Assembly (NCBI RefSeq): GCF_024055715.1
Contig: NZ_JAMXMV010000006.1
Location: 310,001 to 374,000 of the forward strand
Source of the DNA: Actinoallomurus soli
Lineage (GTDB): Bacteria > Actinomycetota > Actinomycetes > Streptosporangiales > Streptosporangiaceae
Direction of reading: 5' to 3'
Length of the DNA: 64,000 bases
The position numbers were made by a program, and so were the translations under genes. A model generated the notes under the pieces. The model had not been told where the DNA came from. It worked only from the letters and a program-made list of their open reading frames with translations, and did not search any database. How positions within the stretch are numbered: the first letter of the stretch is position 1; each line of letters opens with the position of its first letter. Of the stretch, positions 35,553 through 43,889 are shown piece by piece.

Positions 35553-36368
35553 ATGCGTAAATGGACTGTTCGCGCCGCCCGCGCTCTCCTCGTCGGAGCC
35601 GCGTTCGCGGCGGTCGGCGGCGGCATCGCCAACGCCGACACCAACACCACGCGCGGCGACCGCAGCCTCCTCGGTGGCGTGCTCGCGGACGTCACGGCCC
35701 CGATCACCGCCAACAACCTGCTGCAGGGCGCCACCGTCAACGCGGCGAACGGCAACGCCCTCAACGCGCTGAGCCCGCGTTCGACCGCGGCCACGGGCGC
35801 CGCGCAGCGCCTCAGCTACATCAGCCACCACACCCACGGCATCGAGGCGACCTCGATCGGCAGCGACGACAAGGTCAGCGCGCCGGTGACCGTTCCGATC
35901 CTGATCTGCGGCAACGCGATCTCCGACAAGGGCCTGGGCACCGCGGCGTGCCACGGCCACGCGAGCATCAGCAGCGGCAGCGCGTCGTCGCAGGCGACCG
36001 CCACCTGCCCCGCCACCTGCTCGTCGTCGACCCAGGTGAACGCCGAGCCCGCCAAGCCCGCCGCTCCGGCCTGCCCGGCGGCCTGCGCTCCGGCGGCCCA
36101 GCCGCCGGCGCAGACCACCACGCACCAGGCGCCCGCCTGCGCCCAGGCGTGCTCGCAGCCGATCGGCGCGCCGGTCTGCCCTGAGGCCTGCAGCCAGTCC
36201 TCGACGCAGAACACCGCCTCCTCGTCGACCCACCTGCTCAGCAACGACCAGGTCAGCGCTCCGGCCACGATGCCCATCACCATCTGCGGCAACGCGGGCG
36301 CCATCCGGGGTCTGGCCGCGGCGGCCTGCGACGGGAACGCCTCCTTCACCAAGGGCGGCAATTCCTGA
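35553..36368 (+). CDS. Chaplin-like cell-wall protein with two domains and a CxxxC-repeat linker
   Basis: The 271-residue precursor has signal peptide RALLVGAAFAAVGGGIANA (cut near residue 28). Two chaplin/DUF320-like modules (~103-140 and ~229-266) share the pattern VSAP-T-P-I-ICGNA-G-AAC-G-A, with Cys119/Cys133 and Cys245/Cys259. Between them lies a Pro/Ala/Gln/Ser linker with four CxxxC motifs (Cys152/156, 174/178, 196/200, 209/213). Chaplins are surface amyloid proteins of aerial hyphae and normally lack such motifs. GGGGGACC precedes the ATG. Two tandem terminators follow. The domain call is by pattern, moderately sure. Confidence 0.7.
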   Translation: MRKWTVRAARALLVGAAFAAVGGGIANADTNTTRGDRSLLGGVLADVTAPITANNLLQGATVNAANGNALNALSPRSTAATGAAQRLSYISHHTHGIEATSIGSDDKVSAPVTVPILICGNAISDKGLGTAACHGHASISSGSASSQATATCPATCSSSTQVNAEPAKPAAPACPAACAPAAQPPAQTTTHQAPACAQACSQPIGAPVCPEACSQSSTQNTASSSTHLLSNDQVSAPATMPITICGNAGAIRGLAAAACDGNASFTKGGNS

Positions 36369-36383
36369 CCCGGAAACTCCATT

Positions 36384-36420
36384 CCGCCCGGCCGGTCCTC
36401 CGGCCGGGCGGTTTTCGTTT
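36384..36420 (+). terminator. Rho-independent terminator of the chaplin-like gene
   Basis: CCGCCCGGCCGG (36384-36395) and CCGGCCGGGCGG (36400-36411) with loop TCCT, followed by TTTTCGTTT. It is one of the few hairpins here with a clear T-tract. Confidence 0.9.
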
Positions 36421-36429
36421 CACCCGGTG

Positions 36430-36468
36430 CGCCGCCTTCCCGCCCCTCTCGGGGCAGGGAAGGCGGCG
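36430..36468 (+). terminator. Second hairpin in tandem
   Basis: CGCCGCCTTCCC (36430-36441) and GGGAAGGCGGCG (36457-36468) around an inner GCCCC-TCTC-GGGGC stem with one bulged A, followed by TTCCGTTT. Confidence 0.8.
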
Positions 36469-36641
36469 TTCCGTTTACCGATGCCTGGAGCATTCAAATG
36501 CCGGGACTGACTTCTTGCTATAGGAGGCCCTGTCGGAATCCGGATGGCGGGGATTGCGGCGAAAAGGGTAATGGTACGTGCCCCGCCTTTCAGGGTAGAT
36601 CATGCGCTGAAAAGGCTCACTCGCCATTTGGAGGATGGTGG

Positions 36642-37559
36642 ATGAAGTCGACGTACCACGACCGTGTTCGGGCCGGTAAAGCGCACCTCGGTGTGGCGGG
36701 CCCCGCTTTACTGCGATACCCGGTGATCGGCGTCAGCGTGCTCCTGGCCCTCTGGACGCCATCCAGCGCGGCGGCCCGTACGGAGCGGGGAGACGCGGTC
36801 ATCGCGATCTCCGGGCCGACACACCGGCAGTCCCGGATCCTGTACGCCTACGAGCGTTACCTGGCCCGGATCGCCGCTCAGCGGGTCGCGGCCCGGCGAG
36901 CCGTCCGATTCGCCTACCGGCAGATGGGCAAGCCGTACCGGTTCGGCGGGGCCGGACCGCGGTCGTACGACTGCTCGGGCCTGGCGATGGCGGCCTGGCG
37001 GAGGGGCGGTGTCCGCCTGCCGCACCGCGCGGACATCCAGTACCACATCATCCGGCGCAAGGTCCCGATGAGGAGCCTGCGCCCCGGCGACCTGGTGTTC
37101 TTCTCAGGCGCGAGCCACGTCGGCATCTACGTCGGACGTGGCCGGTTCGTCCATGCTCCGCACACCGGGACGGTCATCCAGCGCGGTTCGCTGACCGGCT
37201 GGCGGCGCCGGGCCTTCGCGGGCGCGGCCCGGCCCGGAGCGCCCGCGTACCGCATGTGGCCTCGCTGGGTCAGGACCCTCGCGGGCCGTCCTCGGCGACG
37301 GGTCACCGGGTCGGTCTCCGTTCCGGCCCGGGCCGCGGCCTGGGACGGTCCGGTGTCCGTACCGCGCCGCCGGCCGGCCACCGCGGGCGGTGACTCGACG
37401 CCCGCTCCGACGCCGCCGGGGGGCGCCTCCCGCGAGGCCGCCTCCGCCCCGAGCGGGGGAGGCGACCCCACGGAGCCGAACGGCCCGCCGGGATCCGGTC
37501 CTTCCGGCTCGCCCGCCGATGTGCAGTCCGCACCTGACGACTCCGCGCCGACCGCGTGA
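36642..37559 (+). CDS. NlpC/P60 family cell-wall hydrolase
   Basis: A 305-residue exported protein. A membrane/signal segment lies at about residues 26-45 (YPVIGVSVLLALWTPSSAAA), and the NlpC/P60 domain at 84-215 has Cys111 in YDCSGLAMAAW, His159 in GASHVGIYVG and His171 in FVHAPHTG. The remaining ~90 residues are a Pro/Ser/Gly-rich tail. It should cut peptidoglycan stem peptides. GGAGGATGGTGG precedes ATG 36642. It follows the chaplin-like gene after two terminators, so it has its own promoter. Confidence 0.88.
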   Translation: MKSTYHDRVRAGKAHLGVAGPALLRYPVIGVSVLLALWTPSSAAARTERGDAVIAISGPTHRQSRILYAYERYLARIAAQRVAARRAVRFAYRQMGKPYRFGGAGPRSYDCSGLAMAAWRRGGVRLPHRADIQYHIIRRKVPMRSLRPGDLVFFSGASHVGIYVGRGRFVHAPHTGTVIQRGSLTGWRRRAFAGAARPGAPAYRMWPRWVRTLAGRPRRRVTGSVSVPARAAAWDGPVSVPRRRPATAGGDSTPAPTPPGGASREAASAPSGGGDPTEPNGPPGSGPSGSPADVQSAPDDSAPTA

Positions 37560-37568
37560 CCGTCCGCG

Positions 37569-37619
37569 CCAGGCCGACCGCTACCTGTCCGGAATCGGAC
37601 AGGTGGCGGTGGCTTGGCC
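37569..37619 (+). terminator. Long hairpin after the NlpC/P60 gene
   Basis: The core ACCTGTCCG-GAAT-CGGACAGGT (37583-37604) is extended on both sides by imperfect GCCAGGCC/GGCTTGGC pairing. Confidence 0.7.
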
Positions 37620-37703
37620 GGCGACTTCGGATTCGTGCGTTCTGCAAGGTTTATTTGCGATGTGCCGGGCAAAGTGCGTTACGGCTGTCGACAGGGGCGA
37701 TAC

Positions 37704-38390
37704 ATGAATAAGAACGATCAACGTGCGGAACGCCGGGCCGGCCTCAGGCGCTGGGCGCCGTCACGGAACGACCCACGGCACGCGGTGATCCGTACGCTGG
37801 TGGCAGAGCACGTACACCTGCTCCGGTTAGGGCTGTCCGCCTGTCTCGACCGGGAGCCCGATATTCACGTGGTCGCCGACCTGTCCCATGGGGACGGCCT
37901 CGCGTCGGCGGTCGCGACGTTATGCCCCACCGTCGCGGTCATCGACGTCGACCTGCCGGGTCCGGCCGGATCGACGGGCGTGGCACACCTGCGCGAGCTG
38001 GCCGCGGAATGCTCCGTGGTGATGCTGGCCGACCGCGGTGACCCCATGGGAGTCCGCCGGGCGATGACCGTCGATCCGCTCGGGCTGCTCAGCAGGCAGG
38101 CACCGGCCGACGTCCTCATGCGCGTGGTCCGTCAGGTCGCGGCGGGCCGGCGGATGATCGACCCGGAGCTGGCCGGCACCGCCCGCGCCGTCGAGGAGAA
38201 CCCGTTGACCCCGCGCGAGCTCGAGGTCCTGCGCATCGCGGCGAACGGGGCGACGACGGCGGAGATCGCCGCCCGGCTCTCCCTGTCGGTGAAGACCGTG
38301 CGCAATCACCTGTCGAGCGTGATCACGCGAACGGCCGCGCGCAACCGGATCGACGCGATCCGGATCGCCAGCGAGCGGGCGTGGCTCTAA
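37704..38390 (+). CDS. LuxR/NarL-type response regulator (orphan)
   Basis: A 228-residue protein: an N-terminal extension of ~25 basic residues, a receiver domain (VIRTLVAEHVHLLRLGLSACLDREPDIHVVADL, phospho-acceptor Asp81 in VAVIDVDLPG) and a C-terminal LuxR HTH (LTPRELEVLRIAANGATTAEIAARLSLSVKTVRNHLSSVI). The usual receiver lysine (YLLK) appears as LLSRQ, so the Lys is replaced by Arg or displaced. No histidine kinase is adjacent. It is convergent with cphA. Confidence 0.85.
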   Translation: MNKNDQRAERRAGLRRWAPSRNDPRHAVIRTLVAEHVHLLRLGLSACLDREPDIHVVADLSHGDGLASAVATLCPTVAVIDVDLPGPAGSTGVAHLRELAAECSVVMLADRGDPMGVRRAMTVDPLGLLSRQAPADVLMRVVRQVAAGRRMIDPELAGTARAVEENPLTPRELEVLRIAANGATTAEIAARLSLSVKTVRNHLSSVITRTAARNRIDAIRIASERAWL

Positions 38391-38396
38391 GGCCGG

Positions 38397-41045
38397 TCAC
38401 CGGGCGTCCGGCGGCGAGGCCGCCCCGAGCGCGTCGAGCAGGTCCATGACCGGCTGCAGCTTCTCGTACAGCAGCAGGATCGGCTCGCCCGGCGTGGACA
38501 CGCCCAGCGCGATGCCGACCGCGTCCTTCAGGTCGCCGGCCGGGTGCACGCGGACGTCGGGGCGGGCGTCGACGAGCCCGCGGGTGATGAGCCGGGCCAT
38601 CTCGCCGGGCCGCCTGCCCCGCAGGTCCTCGTCCTCGTACACCACCACGCGGCCGAAGGACCGGGCGACCGCGCGGGCGGTGTCGATCACCAGCTCGTCG
38701 CAGCGGTCGCCGGGCAGCGTCACGGCCGCCACGCCGTCCCGCCGCCACACCCGCCGCATCAGCTCGCCGACGGCGGCGACGGCCGCCGGGTTGTGGGCGT
38801 AGTCGACGACGACCGGGCGGTCCTCGACCCGGAAGGTGCAGCCCCGTCCGGGATTCAGGTCGTACGGGTCGAACGTCCGCAGTCCGCGCGCGACCAGGTC
38901 GGCCGGCATGCCGAGGGCGCGGGCCGCCGCGGCGGCCGCGAGCGCGTTGCCGATGACGTGCCGGGCCAGTCCGCCGAACGACCCGGCGACGTCCGCGGCC
39001 GGGAGGATCCGCGACCTCCCGGTTCCGCAGGCCTCGGTCAGCGCGCCGTCCTCGACGAAGTAGGCGATCCCGCCCGCGCCCAGGTGCTCTTCGACGCGCG
39101 GAGCGGACGCGGACAGGGCGAAGTAGCGGACGACGGGCTCGCGGTCCCGGACGCGCGGTCGGTCGGCGAGCGCGGCGGTCCGCGGGTCGTCGGCGTTCAG
39201 CACGAGGTGGCCGCCACGGCGGATCTCCTCGGCGACGAGCGCCTTGATCTCGACGAGGTCCTCGACGGTGGCGATGTCGTCGACGCCGAGATGATCGTCG
39301 GTGATGTTGGTGAGGACGGCGACGTCGGCGCGGTCGTAGCCCAGTCCGCGCCGTACGATGCCGCCGCGCGCGGTCTCCAGCACCGCCGCGTCCACGGTGC
39401 GGTCCGCGAGGACCATCGCCGCGGACAGCGGGCCCGAGGCGTCCGCGCGGTAGACGAGCTCCCCGCCGACGTACACGCCGTCGGTGGTGGTCATGCCGAC
39501 GCGCCGGCCGTCCTGGGCCAGCAGGTGCGCGATCATCCGGACCGTCGTGGTCTTGCCGTTGGTGCCGGTGACGGCCACGATCGGCACGCGCCCGGACGTC
39601 CCGGGCGGGTAGAGCCGGTCGATGATCTCCGCGGCGACGTCGCGAGGGCGCCCCTCGTACGGCGCCAGGTGCATGCGCAGGCCGGGTGAGGCGTTCACCT
39701 CGATCACGCCGGAGGCGCCGGCGTCGGCCGGGATCGGGGCGGCGATGTCGGGCAGGCGCAGGTCGATGCCGCAGATGTCGAGGCCGACGGTGGTCGCGAC
39801 GCGGCGGCAGAGCCGTACGACGTCGGGGTGGACGCGGTCGGTGACGTCCTTGCTGGTCCCGCCGGTCGACAGGTTGGCGTTGCGGCGCAGCGTCACGACC
39901 CGGCCGGGGGCGGGCACGGAGTCCGGGGCGAGGCCCTGCCGGGCCAGGTGCGCGCGTTCGGTCTCGCCCAGCGCCAGGCGGGTCAGCGGCCGGTCGTGGC
40001 CCTCGCCGCGCGCCGGGTCGGTGTTCGCGGCGGCGACCAGGTCGGCGATGGTGGACCTGCCGTCCCCGGTCACCCGCGCGGGGTTGAGTTCGGCGGCGGC
40101 CACCACGCGGTCGCCGACGACGAGCACCCGGTGGTCGCGGCCGGGGACGTACGCCTCGACGAGCGCCGCGCCTCCCTCGGCGGAGGCGGCGCGGAAGGCC
40201 GCGGCCAGCTCGCCGGCGTCGGTCAGCTCGATCCAGACGTTCTCCCCCTGGTGGCCGGAGAGGGGCTTGACCACGACGGGCGTGCCGATCTTCTCGAACG
40301 CGGCGACCGCCTCCTCGGCGGTCGTCACGACGACGCCCTCCGGCACCGGCAGCCCGGCGCCCTCCAGCAGCCGCTTGGTGAGCATCTTGTCGCCCGCGGC
40401 CTCGACGCCGATCGCCGAGGTCCGGTCGGTCATCGCGGCCCAGACCGTGCGCCGGTGCCGTCCGTGCCCGAGCTGCAGCAGGTTCAGGTCGTCGACCCGG
40501 CGTACGGGGATGCCGCGCCGCCGGGCCGCCGTGGCGAGGGCGGCGGTGCTGACGCCCAGGCTCGTCCGCTCGTACGTCGCGGCGAGGGCGGCGAGCTCGG
40601 CGTCGAACGCGACGTCCCCGTCGTTCAGCAGGCCCGTCACCGTACGGACGGCGAGGTCGATCAGGCAGCCGACGACCGGTGACTCCTCGGGCTCGTCCAC
40701 CGGGCGTTCGAGGATGACGTCGTAGTGTCCCGGTGCTCCGGCCGACACCGTACGGCCGAAGCAGACGTCCCGGCCGATCATCGCGGACAGTTCCAGCGTC
40801 ACGTGCTCGGTGACGTGCCCGAAGTACGTTCCGCGTGCCATCGCGGTCAGCAGCCCGCCCGGTCGGCCCGCGGAGCAGTGGTGTTCGGCCAGACCGGGGA
40901 GCGCGGCCACGAGCCGCTCGGCGAAACCGGGGAAGTCCGTGGTCTCCCGGCCGGTCAGTTCTCCTAAATCGAGGCGGGCGATCACCACCGGTCGCGCGAG
41001 GTAGAGATTGGGACCGTTCAGCCGGCGCAGATGCTCGAGGTGCAT
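38397..41045 (-). CDS. cphA: Cyanophycin synthetase
   Basis: An 882-residue enzyme with the three cyanophycin synthetase regions: an N-terminal domain (LRRLNGPNLYLARPVVIARLDLG), an ATP-grasp domain from about 210 to 470 (AAGDKMLTKRLLEGAGLPVPEG, TPVVVKPLSGHQGENVWIEL, GVIEVNASPGLRMHLAP) and a Mur-ligase-like domain (P-loop VTGTNGKTTTVRMIAHL near 493, NITDDHLGVDDIATVEDL, DYAHNPAAVAAV). It builds multi-Arg-poly-Asp storage polymer from Asp and Arg using ATP. It lies 2 bp downstream of the cyanophycinase gene. Confidence 0.95.
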   Translation of the reverse strand: MHLEHLRRLNGPNLYLARPVVIARLDLGELTGRETTDFPGFAERLVAALPGLAEHHCSAGRPGGLLTAMARGTYFGHVTEHVTLELSAMIGRDVCFGRTVSAGAPGHYDVILERPVDEPEESPVVGCLIDLAVRTVTGLLNDGDVAFDAELAALAATYERTSLGVSTAALATAARRRGIPVRRVDDLNLLQLGHGRHRRTVWAAMTDRTSAIGVEAAGDKMLTKRLLEGAGLPVPEGVVVTTAEEAVAAFEKIGTPVVVKPLSGHQGENVWIELTDAGELAAAFRAASAEGGAALVEAYVPGRDHRVLVVGDRVVAAAELNPARVTGDGRSTIADLVAAANTDPARGEGHDRPLTRLALGETERAHLARQGLAPDSVPAPGRVVTLRRNANLSTGGTSKDVTDRVHPDVVRLCRRVATTVGLDICGIDLRLPDIAAPIPADAGASGVIEVNASPGLRMHLAPYEGRPRDVAAEIIDRLYPPGTSGRVPIVAVTGTNGKTTTVRMIAHLLAQDGRRVGMTTTDGVYVGGELVYRADASGPLSAAMVLADRTVDAAVLETARGGIVRRGLGYDRADVAVLTNITDDHLGVDDIATVEDLVEIKALVAEEIRRGGHLVLNADDPRTAALADRPRVRDREPVVRYFALSASAPRVEEHLGAGGIAYFVEDGALTEACGTGRSRILPAADVAGSFGGLARHVIGNALAAAAAARALGMPADLVARGLRTFDPYDLNPGRGCTFRVEDRPVVVDYAHNPAAVAAVGELMRRVWRRDGVAAVTLPGDRCDELVIDTARAVARSFGRVVVYEDEDLRGRRPGEMARLITRGLVDARPDVRVHPAGDLKDAVGIALGVSTPGEPILLLYEKLQPVMDLLDALGAASPPDAR

Positions 41046-41047
41046 GG

Positions 41048-41878
41048 TCACTCCTCTGCTGCGGGTACGGGGCCGAACCACGGTTTGCGCTGTTCCATGT
41101 CGAACCAGCAGCCGGCCGGAAGGAGATGGAGACGGACGTCGAAGAGGGCCAGCGGATCGTCGTCGCACTCGGCGTAACCGACGGTCGCCTGGTCGGCGTC
41201 CACGATGGTCACGACCCCGCTGCCGATCACCTCGAAGCGGCCCTCGCGGACCACGATCGCGGTGTCCTCGTCGATGCCGACGCCCAGCCGCAGCGTGTCG
41301 AGCGCGATGCCGCTGAGGAGACGGGGCAGCCGGCCTCGTTCGGCGAAGTGCATGTCGATGAGCACGTCGTCGAGCAGGCCGAGCCCGGGCCCGATCCGGA
41401 CCGTGGAGGCCGCGACCTCGTGACCGTCGCCGCCGAGGATCATCCAGCGGCCCATCGCGGTCGCGCCCGCGCTCGTCCCGGCGATGACGAGCCCGTCGGC
41501 GGTGAGGCGCCGCCGCAGCAGGGCGTTGGCCTTCGAGCCGACGAGGCTGCGGATGCGGGACTGGTCACCGCCGCTGAACAGCACGCCGGTGGCCTTGCGG
41601 AGCACGTCGAGCGAGTCCTGGCTGTCGGCGACGGCGCGGTGCGGGAGCCGGAGTTCGGTGACGGAGGAGACGCCGAGCCGATGGAACACCCGCGCGTACT
41701 CGGCGGCCACCTGTTCGGGCTTCTCGGTCGCCGTGGTCACCACCACGATCCGGGATTCATCCGCCCCGGCGAGGGAGACGAACTCCTTCAGCGGCCCGGT
41801 CCCGCAGGTGCGGTTCTCCGCGCCGCCGATGACCAGGAGCCGGCCGTCGCGGCGTCCCTCCTCCGTTATGTCGGTCAC
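41048..41878 (-). CDS. cphB: Cyanophycinase
   Basis: A 276-residue serine peptidase of family S51: LLVIGGAENRTC, VLFSGGDQSRIRSLVG, nucleophile Ser in VIAGTSAGATAMGRWMI (~residue 135), DMHFAERGRLPRLLSGI and LGVGIDEDTAIVV. It cleaves cyanophycin to beta-Asp-Arg dipeptides. It is first in the cphB-cphA operon, two bases from the cphA start, so storage and release are co-expressed. Confidence 0.93.
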   Translation of the reverse strand: MTDITEEGRRDGRLLVIGGAENRTCGTGPLKEFVSLAGADESRIVVVTTATEKPEQVAAEYARVFHRLGVSSVTELRLPHRAVADSQDSLDVLRKATGVLFSGGDQSRIRSLVGSKANALLRRRLTADGLVIAGTSAGATAMGRWMILGGDGHEVAASTVRIGPGLGLLDDVLIDMHFAERGRLPRLLSGIALDTLRLGVGIDEDTAIVVREGRFEVIGSGVVTIVDADQATVGYAECDDDPLALFDVRLHLLPAGCWFDMEQRKPWFGPVPAAEE

Positions 41879-41970
41879 GACAGCTAGTTACCCTAATGTC
41901 ACTCGAAGTAGTCGAGTGGATCGTCTCCGGCCGAGGTCGGCCGAAGATCACCCTCGTTAGAATCCACGCC

Positions 41971-42765
41971 ATGACCGAGAGGCCGCCGCCGGGGATCGAC
42001 GTCTCGGTGCCGAACGTCGCGCGCATGTACGACTTCTGGCTCGGCGGCAAGGACAACTTCGCCGCCGACCGGACGGCGGCCGAGGAGGTCATCCGGATCT
42101 CCGAGGGGCGTGTCCTGCGCGGGGTGAAGCTCAACCGCTCCTTCCTCGGCCGGGCGGTTCGGACGGCCCTCGACGCGGGGGTCCGGCAGTTCCTGGATCT
42201 GGGGTCCGGGCTGCCGACACGGGAGAACGTCCACGAGGTGGCGCTGCGCGCGGACCCGGAGGCGAGGGTCGTCTACGTCGACAACGACCCGGTCGTACGG
42301 CTGCACGGGGAGGCGCTCCTGTCGCGGGAGGGCCGTACCCGCTTCGTCCAGGAGGACCTTCGCCGGGCGGAGGAGATCCTCGGTCACCCCGACGTACGGG
42401 CCGTCATCGACCTCGGGAGGCCGGTGGCCGTCCTGCTGGTCTCCGTGCTGCACTTCGTGCCGGACGAGGACGATCCGTGGGCGATCGTCGCGCGGTACCG
42501 CGAGGCGATGGCGCCGGGGAGCCACCTGATCCTGTCCCACCTGTCGTCCGATCCGCATCCGGAGAAGATGGCCAGGGCGGAACGCGTGTACGAGGGCGCC
42601 AGCGCGCGGCTCGGCGCGCGGAGCCGGGACGCGATCCTCCGGTTCTTCGACGGGTTCGACGTTCTCGAGCCCGGATTGGTGGGGCCGACGGAATGGCGCC
42701 CGGAGCGCGATGAGGCGGCGCGTGAAAAGTTCGCAGGCGTCGTGGGTGTGGCCGTCAAGCGGTAA
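41971..42765 (+). CDS. SAM-dependent methyltransferase, Methyltransf_19 (DUF574) family
   Basis: A 264-residue actinobacterial methyltransferase: signature SVPNVARMYDFWLGGKDNFAADR near the N-terminus, VRQFLDLGSGLPTRENVHEVA (SAM site), VYVDNDPVVRLHGEALL and VLHFVPDEDDPWAIVARYREAMAPGSHLILSH. The family is abundant in actinomycetes; substrates are mostly unknown. The ATG at 41971 matches the family start. It is divergent from cphB, with a 92-bp gap containing TTACCCTAA, a 9-mer that recurs just after the gene. Confidence 0.88.
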   Translation: MTERPPPGIDVSVPNVARMYDFWLGGKDNFAADRTAAEEVIRISEGRVLRGVKLNRSFLGRAVRTALDAGVRQFLDLGSGLPTRENVHEVALRADPEARVVYVDNDPVVRLHGEALLSREGRTRFVQEDLRRAEEILGHPDVRAVIDLGRPVAVLLVSVLHFVPDEDDPWAIVARYREAMAPGSHLILSHLSSDPHPEKMARAERVYEGASARLGARSRDAILRFFDGFDVLEPGLVGPTEWRPERDEAAREKFAGVVGVAVKR

Positions 42766-43140
42766 GGTCGCGGGCAATTACCCTAAAGGCCGCAAAAACT
42801 GGACTTATGCGTAACGCCCTTCGCCGAACCGACTGCCACGTGCCTTCCGCGTCGAGGTCGACGCCCTCTCCTCGCTGCCGGTTACGACTCGTTGACCTGG
42901 TGGAACGAGTCGATCGGCCGGCGTGATCCGACAGATCACCTGTCGCCTGGGTAACCTTCGGCTTACCTGAAGGAACTTCCGGCGCCGTTCTCGCGTCTAA
43001 GGTCCGCTGGTTTCGCCGGTCACCGGAAGGACGTGGGGAAGGTACCGAAAAAGAGGGGCGCTGGTCATCCTCCGAGAGGCACACTCTCTCCGAAGTGGAG
43101 CGAATGGGGGCGCACAGCCCAGTTTGCTTTGGAGGTGTCC
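42766..43140. other. 375-bp intergenic region with an inverted repeat
   Basis: No supported gene. An inverted repeat CGACTCGTT / AACGAGTCG (42885-42893 and 42904-42912) may end the methyltransferase transcript. The rest is the leader of the cyclase-like gene. Confidence 0.5.
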
Positions 43141-43863
43141 ATGCCGCTCACGGACGTTCACGCTGACGTTCGCCTTACCTACCGCCTTGTCCTGGCGGTG
43201 GACGTAGAGAAATATAGCGCCCGCGACGCGCGTGGCCAGCTGCGTGCGCAGACCGATCTGCGCACCATCCTCAGCCTGGCCGCGCAGGACGTCGGCCTCG
43301 ACCGCAACCTCTGGTACGAACAGGTCAGCGGCGACGGCGAGCTCGCGGTGCTGCCCGAAGACGTCGACGTCTCGCTCGTCGTCGGCGACTTCACCCGCCG
43401 CCTCGAGGCCATCCTCGGGGAGTTCAACCGGGAGCGGAGCGGCGGCAGGCGACTGCGGCTGCGCGTCGCGCTGCACCACGGCACCCTTACGCCGGGGCCG
43501 TTCGGCCCGGCGGGCGACGCCCCCATCGTCGTCAGCCGGCTGCTCAACGCCAAGCCGCTGCGCCGGCTCCTCGCCGACCAGCAGCACCGGGACGTCGCGC
43601 TGATCGTGTCCCAGACGCTGTACCAGGACGTCGTCCGGACCGGCTTCTGCTCCCTCGACCCGCGCGACTTCCAGCCGGTCCGGGTGAACGCCAAGGGCGT
43701 GCTCTACCACGGCTTCGTCCAGCGGCGCGCGGCCGAGGAGCAGGTCGTTCCGCGGCGTACGACCGAGGAGGAGATCGTCCAGCCGGTGCTGCGGGCGCTC
43801 GGCGAGGCCGGCGGCGCGGACCGCGGCGCGAACCTCGTCGCCCTGCCCGGCGGCCGGGGCTGA
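43141..43863 (+). CDS. Class III nucleotidyl cyclase-like protein
   Basis: A 240-residue protein with a divergent nucleotidyl-cyclase core: YRLVLAVDVEKYSARDARGQLRAQ (Asp21 in the first metal position), WYEQVSGDGELAVLPEDVDVSL (Asp65 near the second), LRLRVALHHGTLTPGPFGPAGDAPIVVSRLLNAKPLRRLL, and ALIVSQTLYQDVV. Homologous stand-alone proteins are common in actinomycetes, often near regulatory or conflict-system genes, and their catalytic status is untested. GGAGGTGTCC precedes the ATG. It is convergent with the membrane sigma factor (26 bp). Confidence 0.75.
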   Translation: MPLTDVHADVRLTYRLVLAVDVEKYSARDARGQLRAQTDLRTILSLAAQDVGLDRNLWYEQVSGDGELAVLPEDVDVSLVVGDFTRRLEAILGEFNRERSGGRRLRLRVALHHGTLTPGPFGPAGDAPIVVSRLLNAKPLRRLLADQQHRDVALIVSQTLYQDVVRTGFCSLDPRDFQPVRVNAKGVLYHGFVQRRAAEEQVVPRRTTEEEIVQPVLRALGEAGGADRGANLVALPGGRG

Positions 43864-43889
43864 CCACCGCGGCACGGCACCTCCGTGAC

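Noticed and set aside
36480-36641. c-di-AMP (ydaO-type) riboswitch before the NlpC/P60 gene
   Set aside because: Cell-wall hydrolase genes in actinomycetes often have one, but the conserved elements could not be recognised here.
41888-42786. TTACCCTAA repeated on both sides of the methyltransferase gene
   Set aside because: Only a 9-mer seen twice; too short to call a repeat or attachment site.
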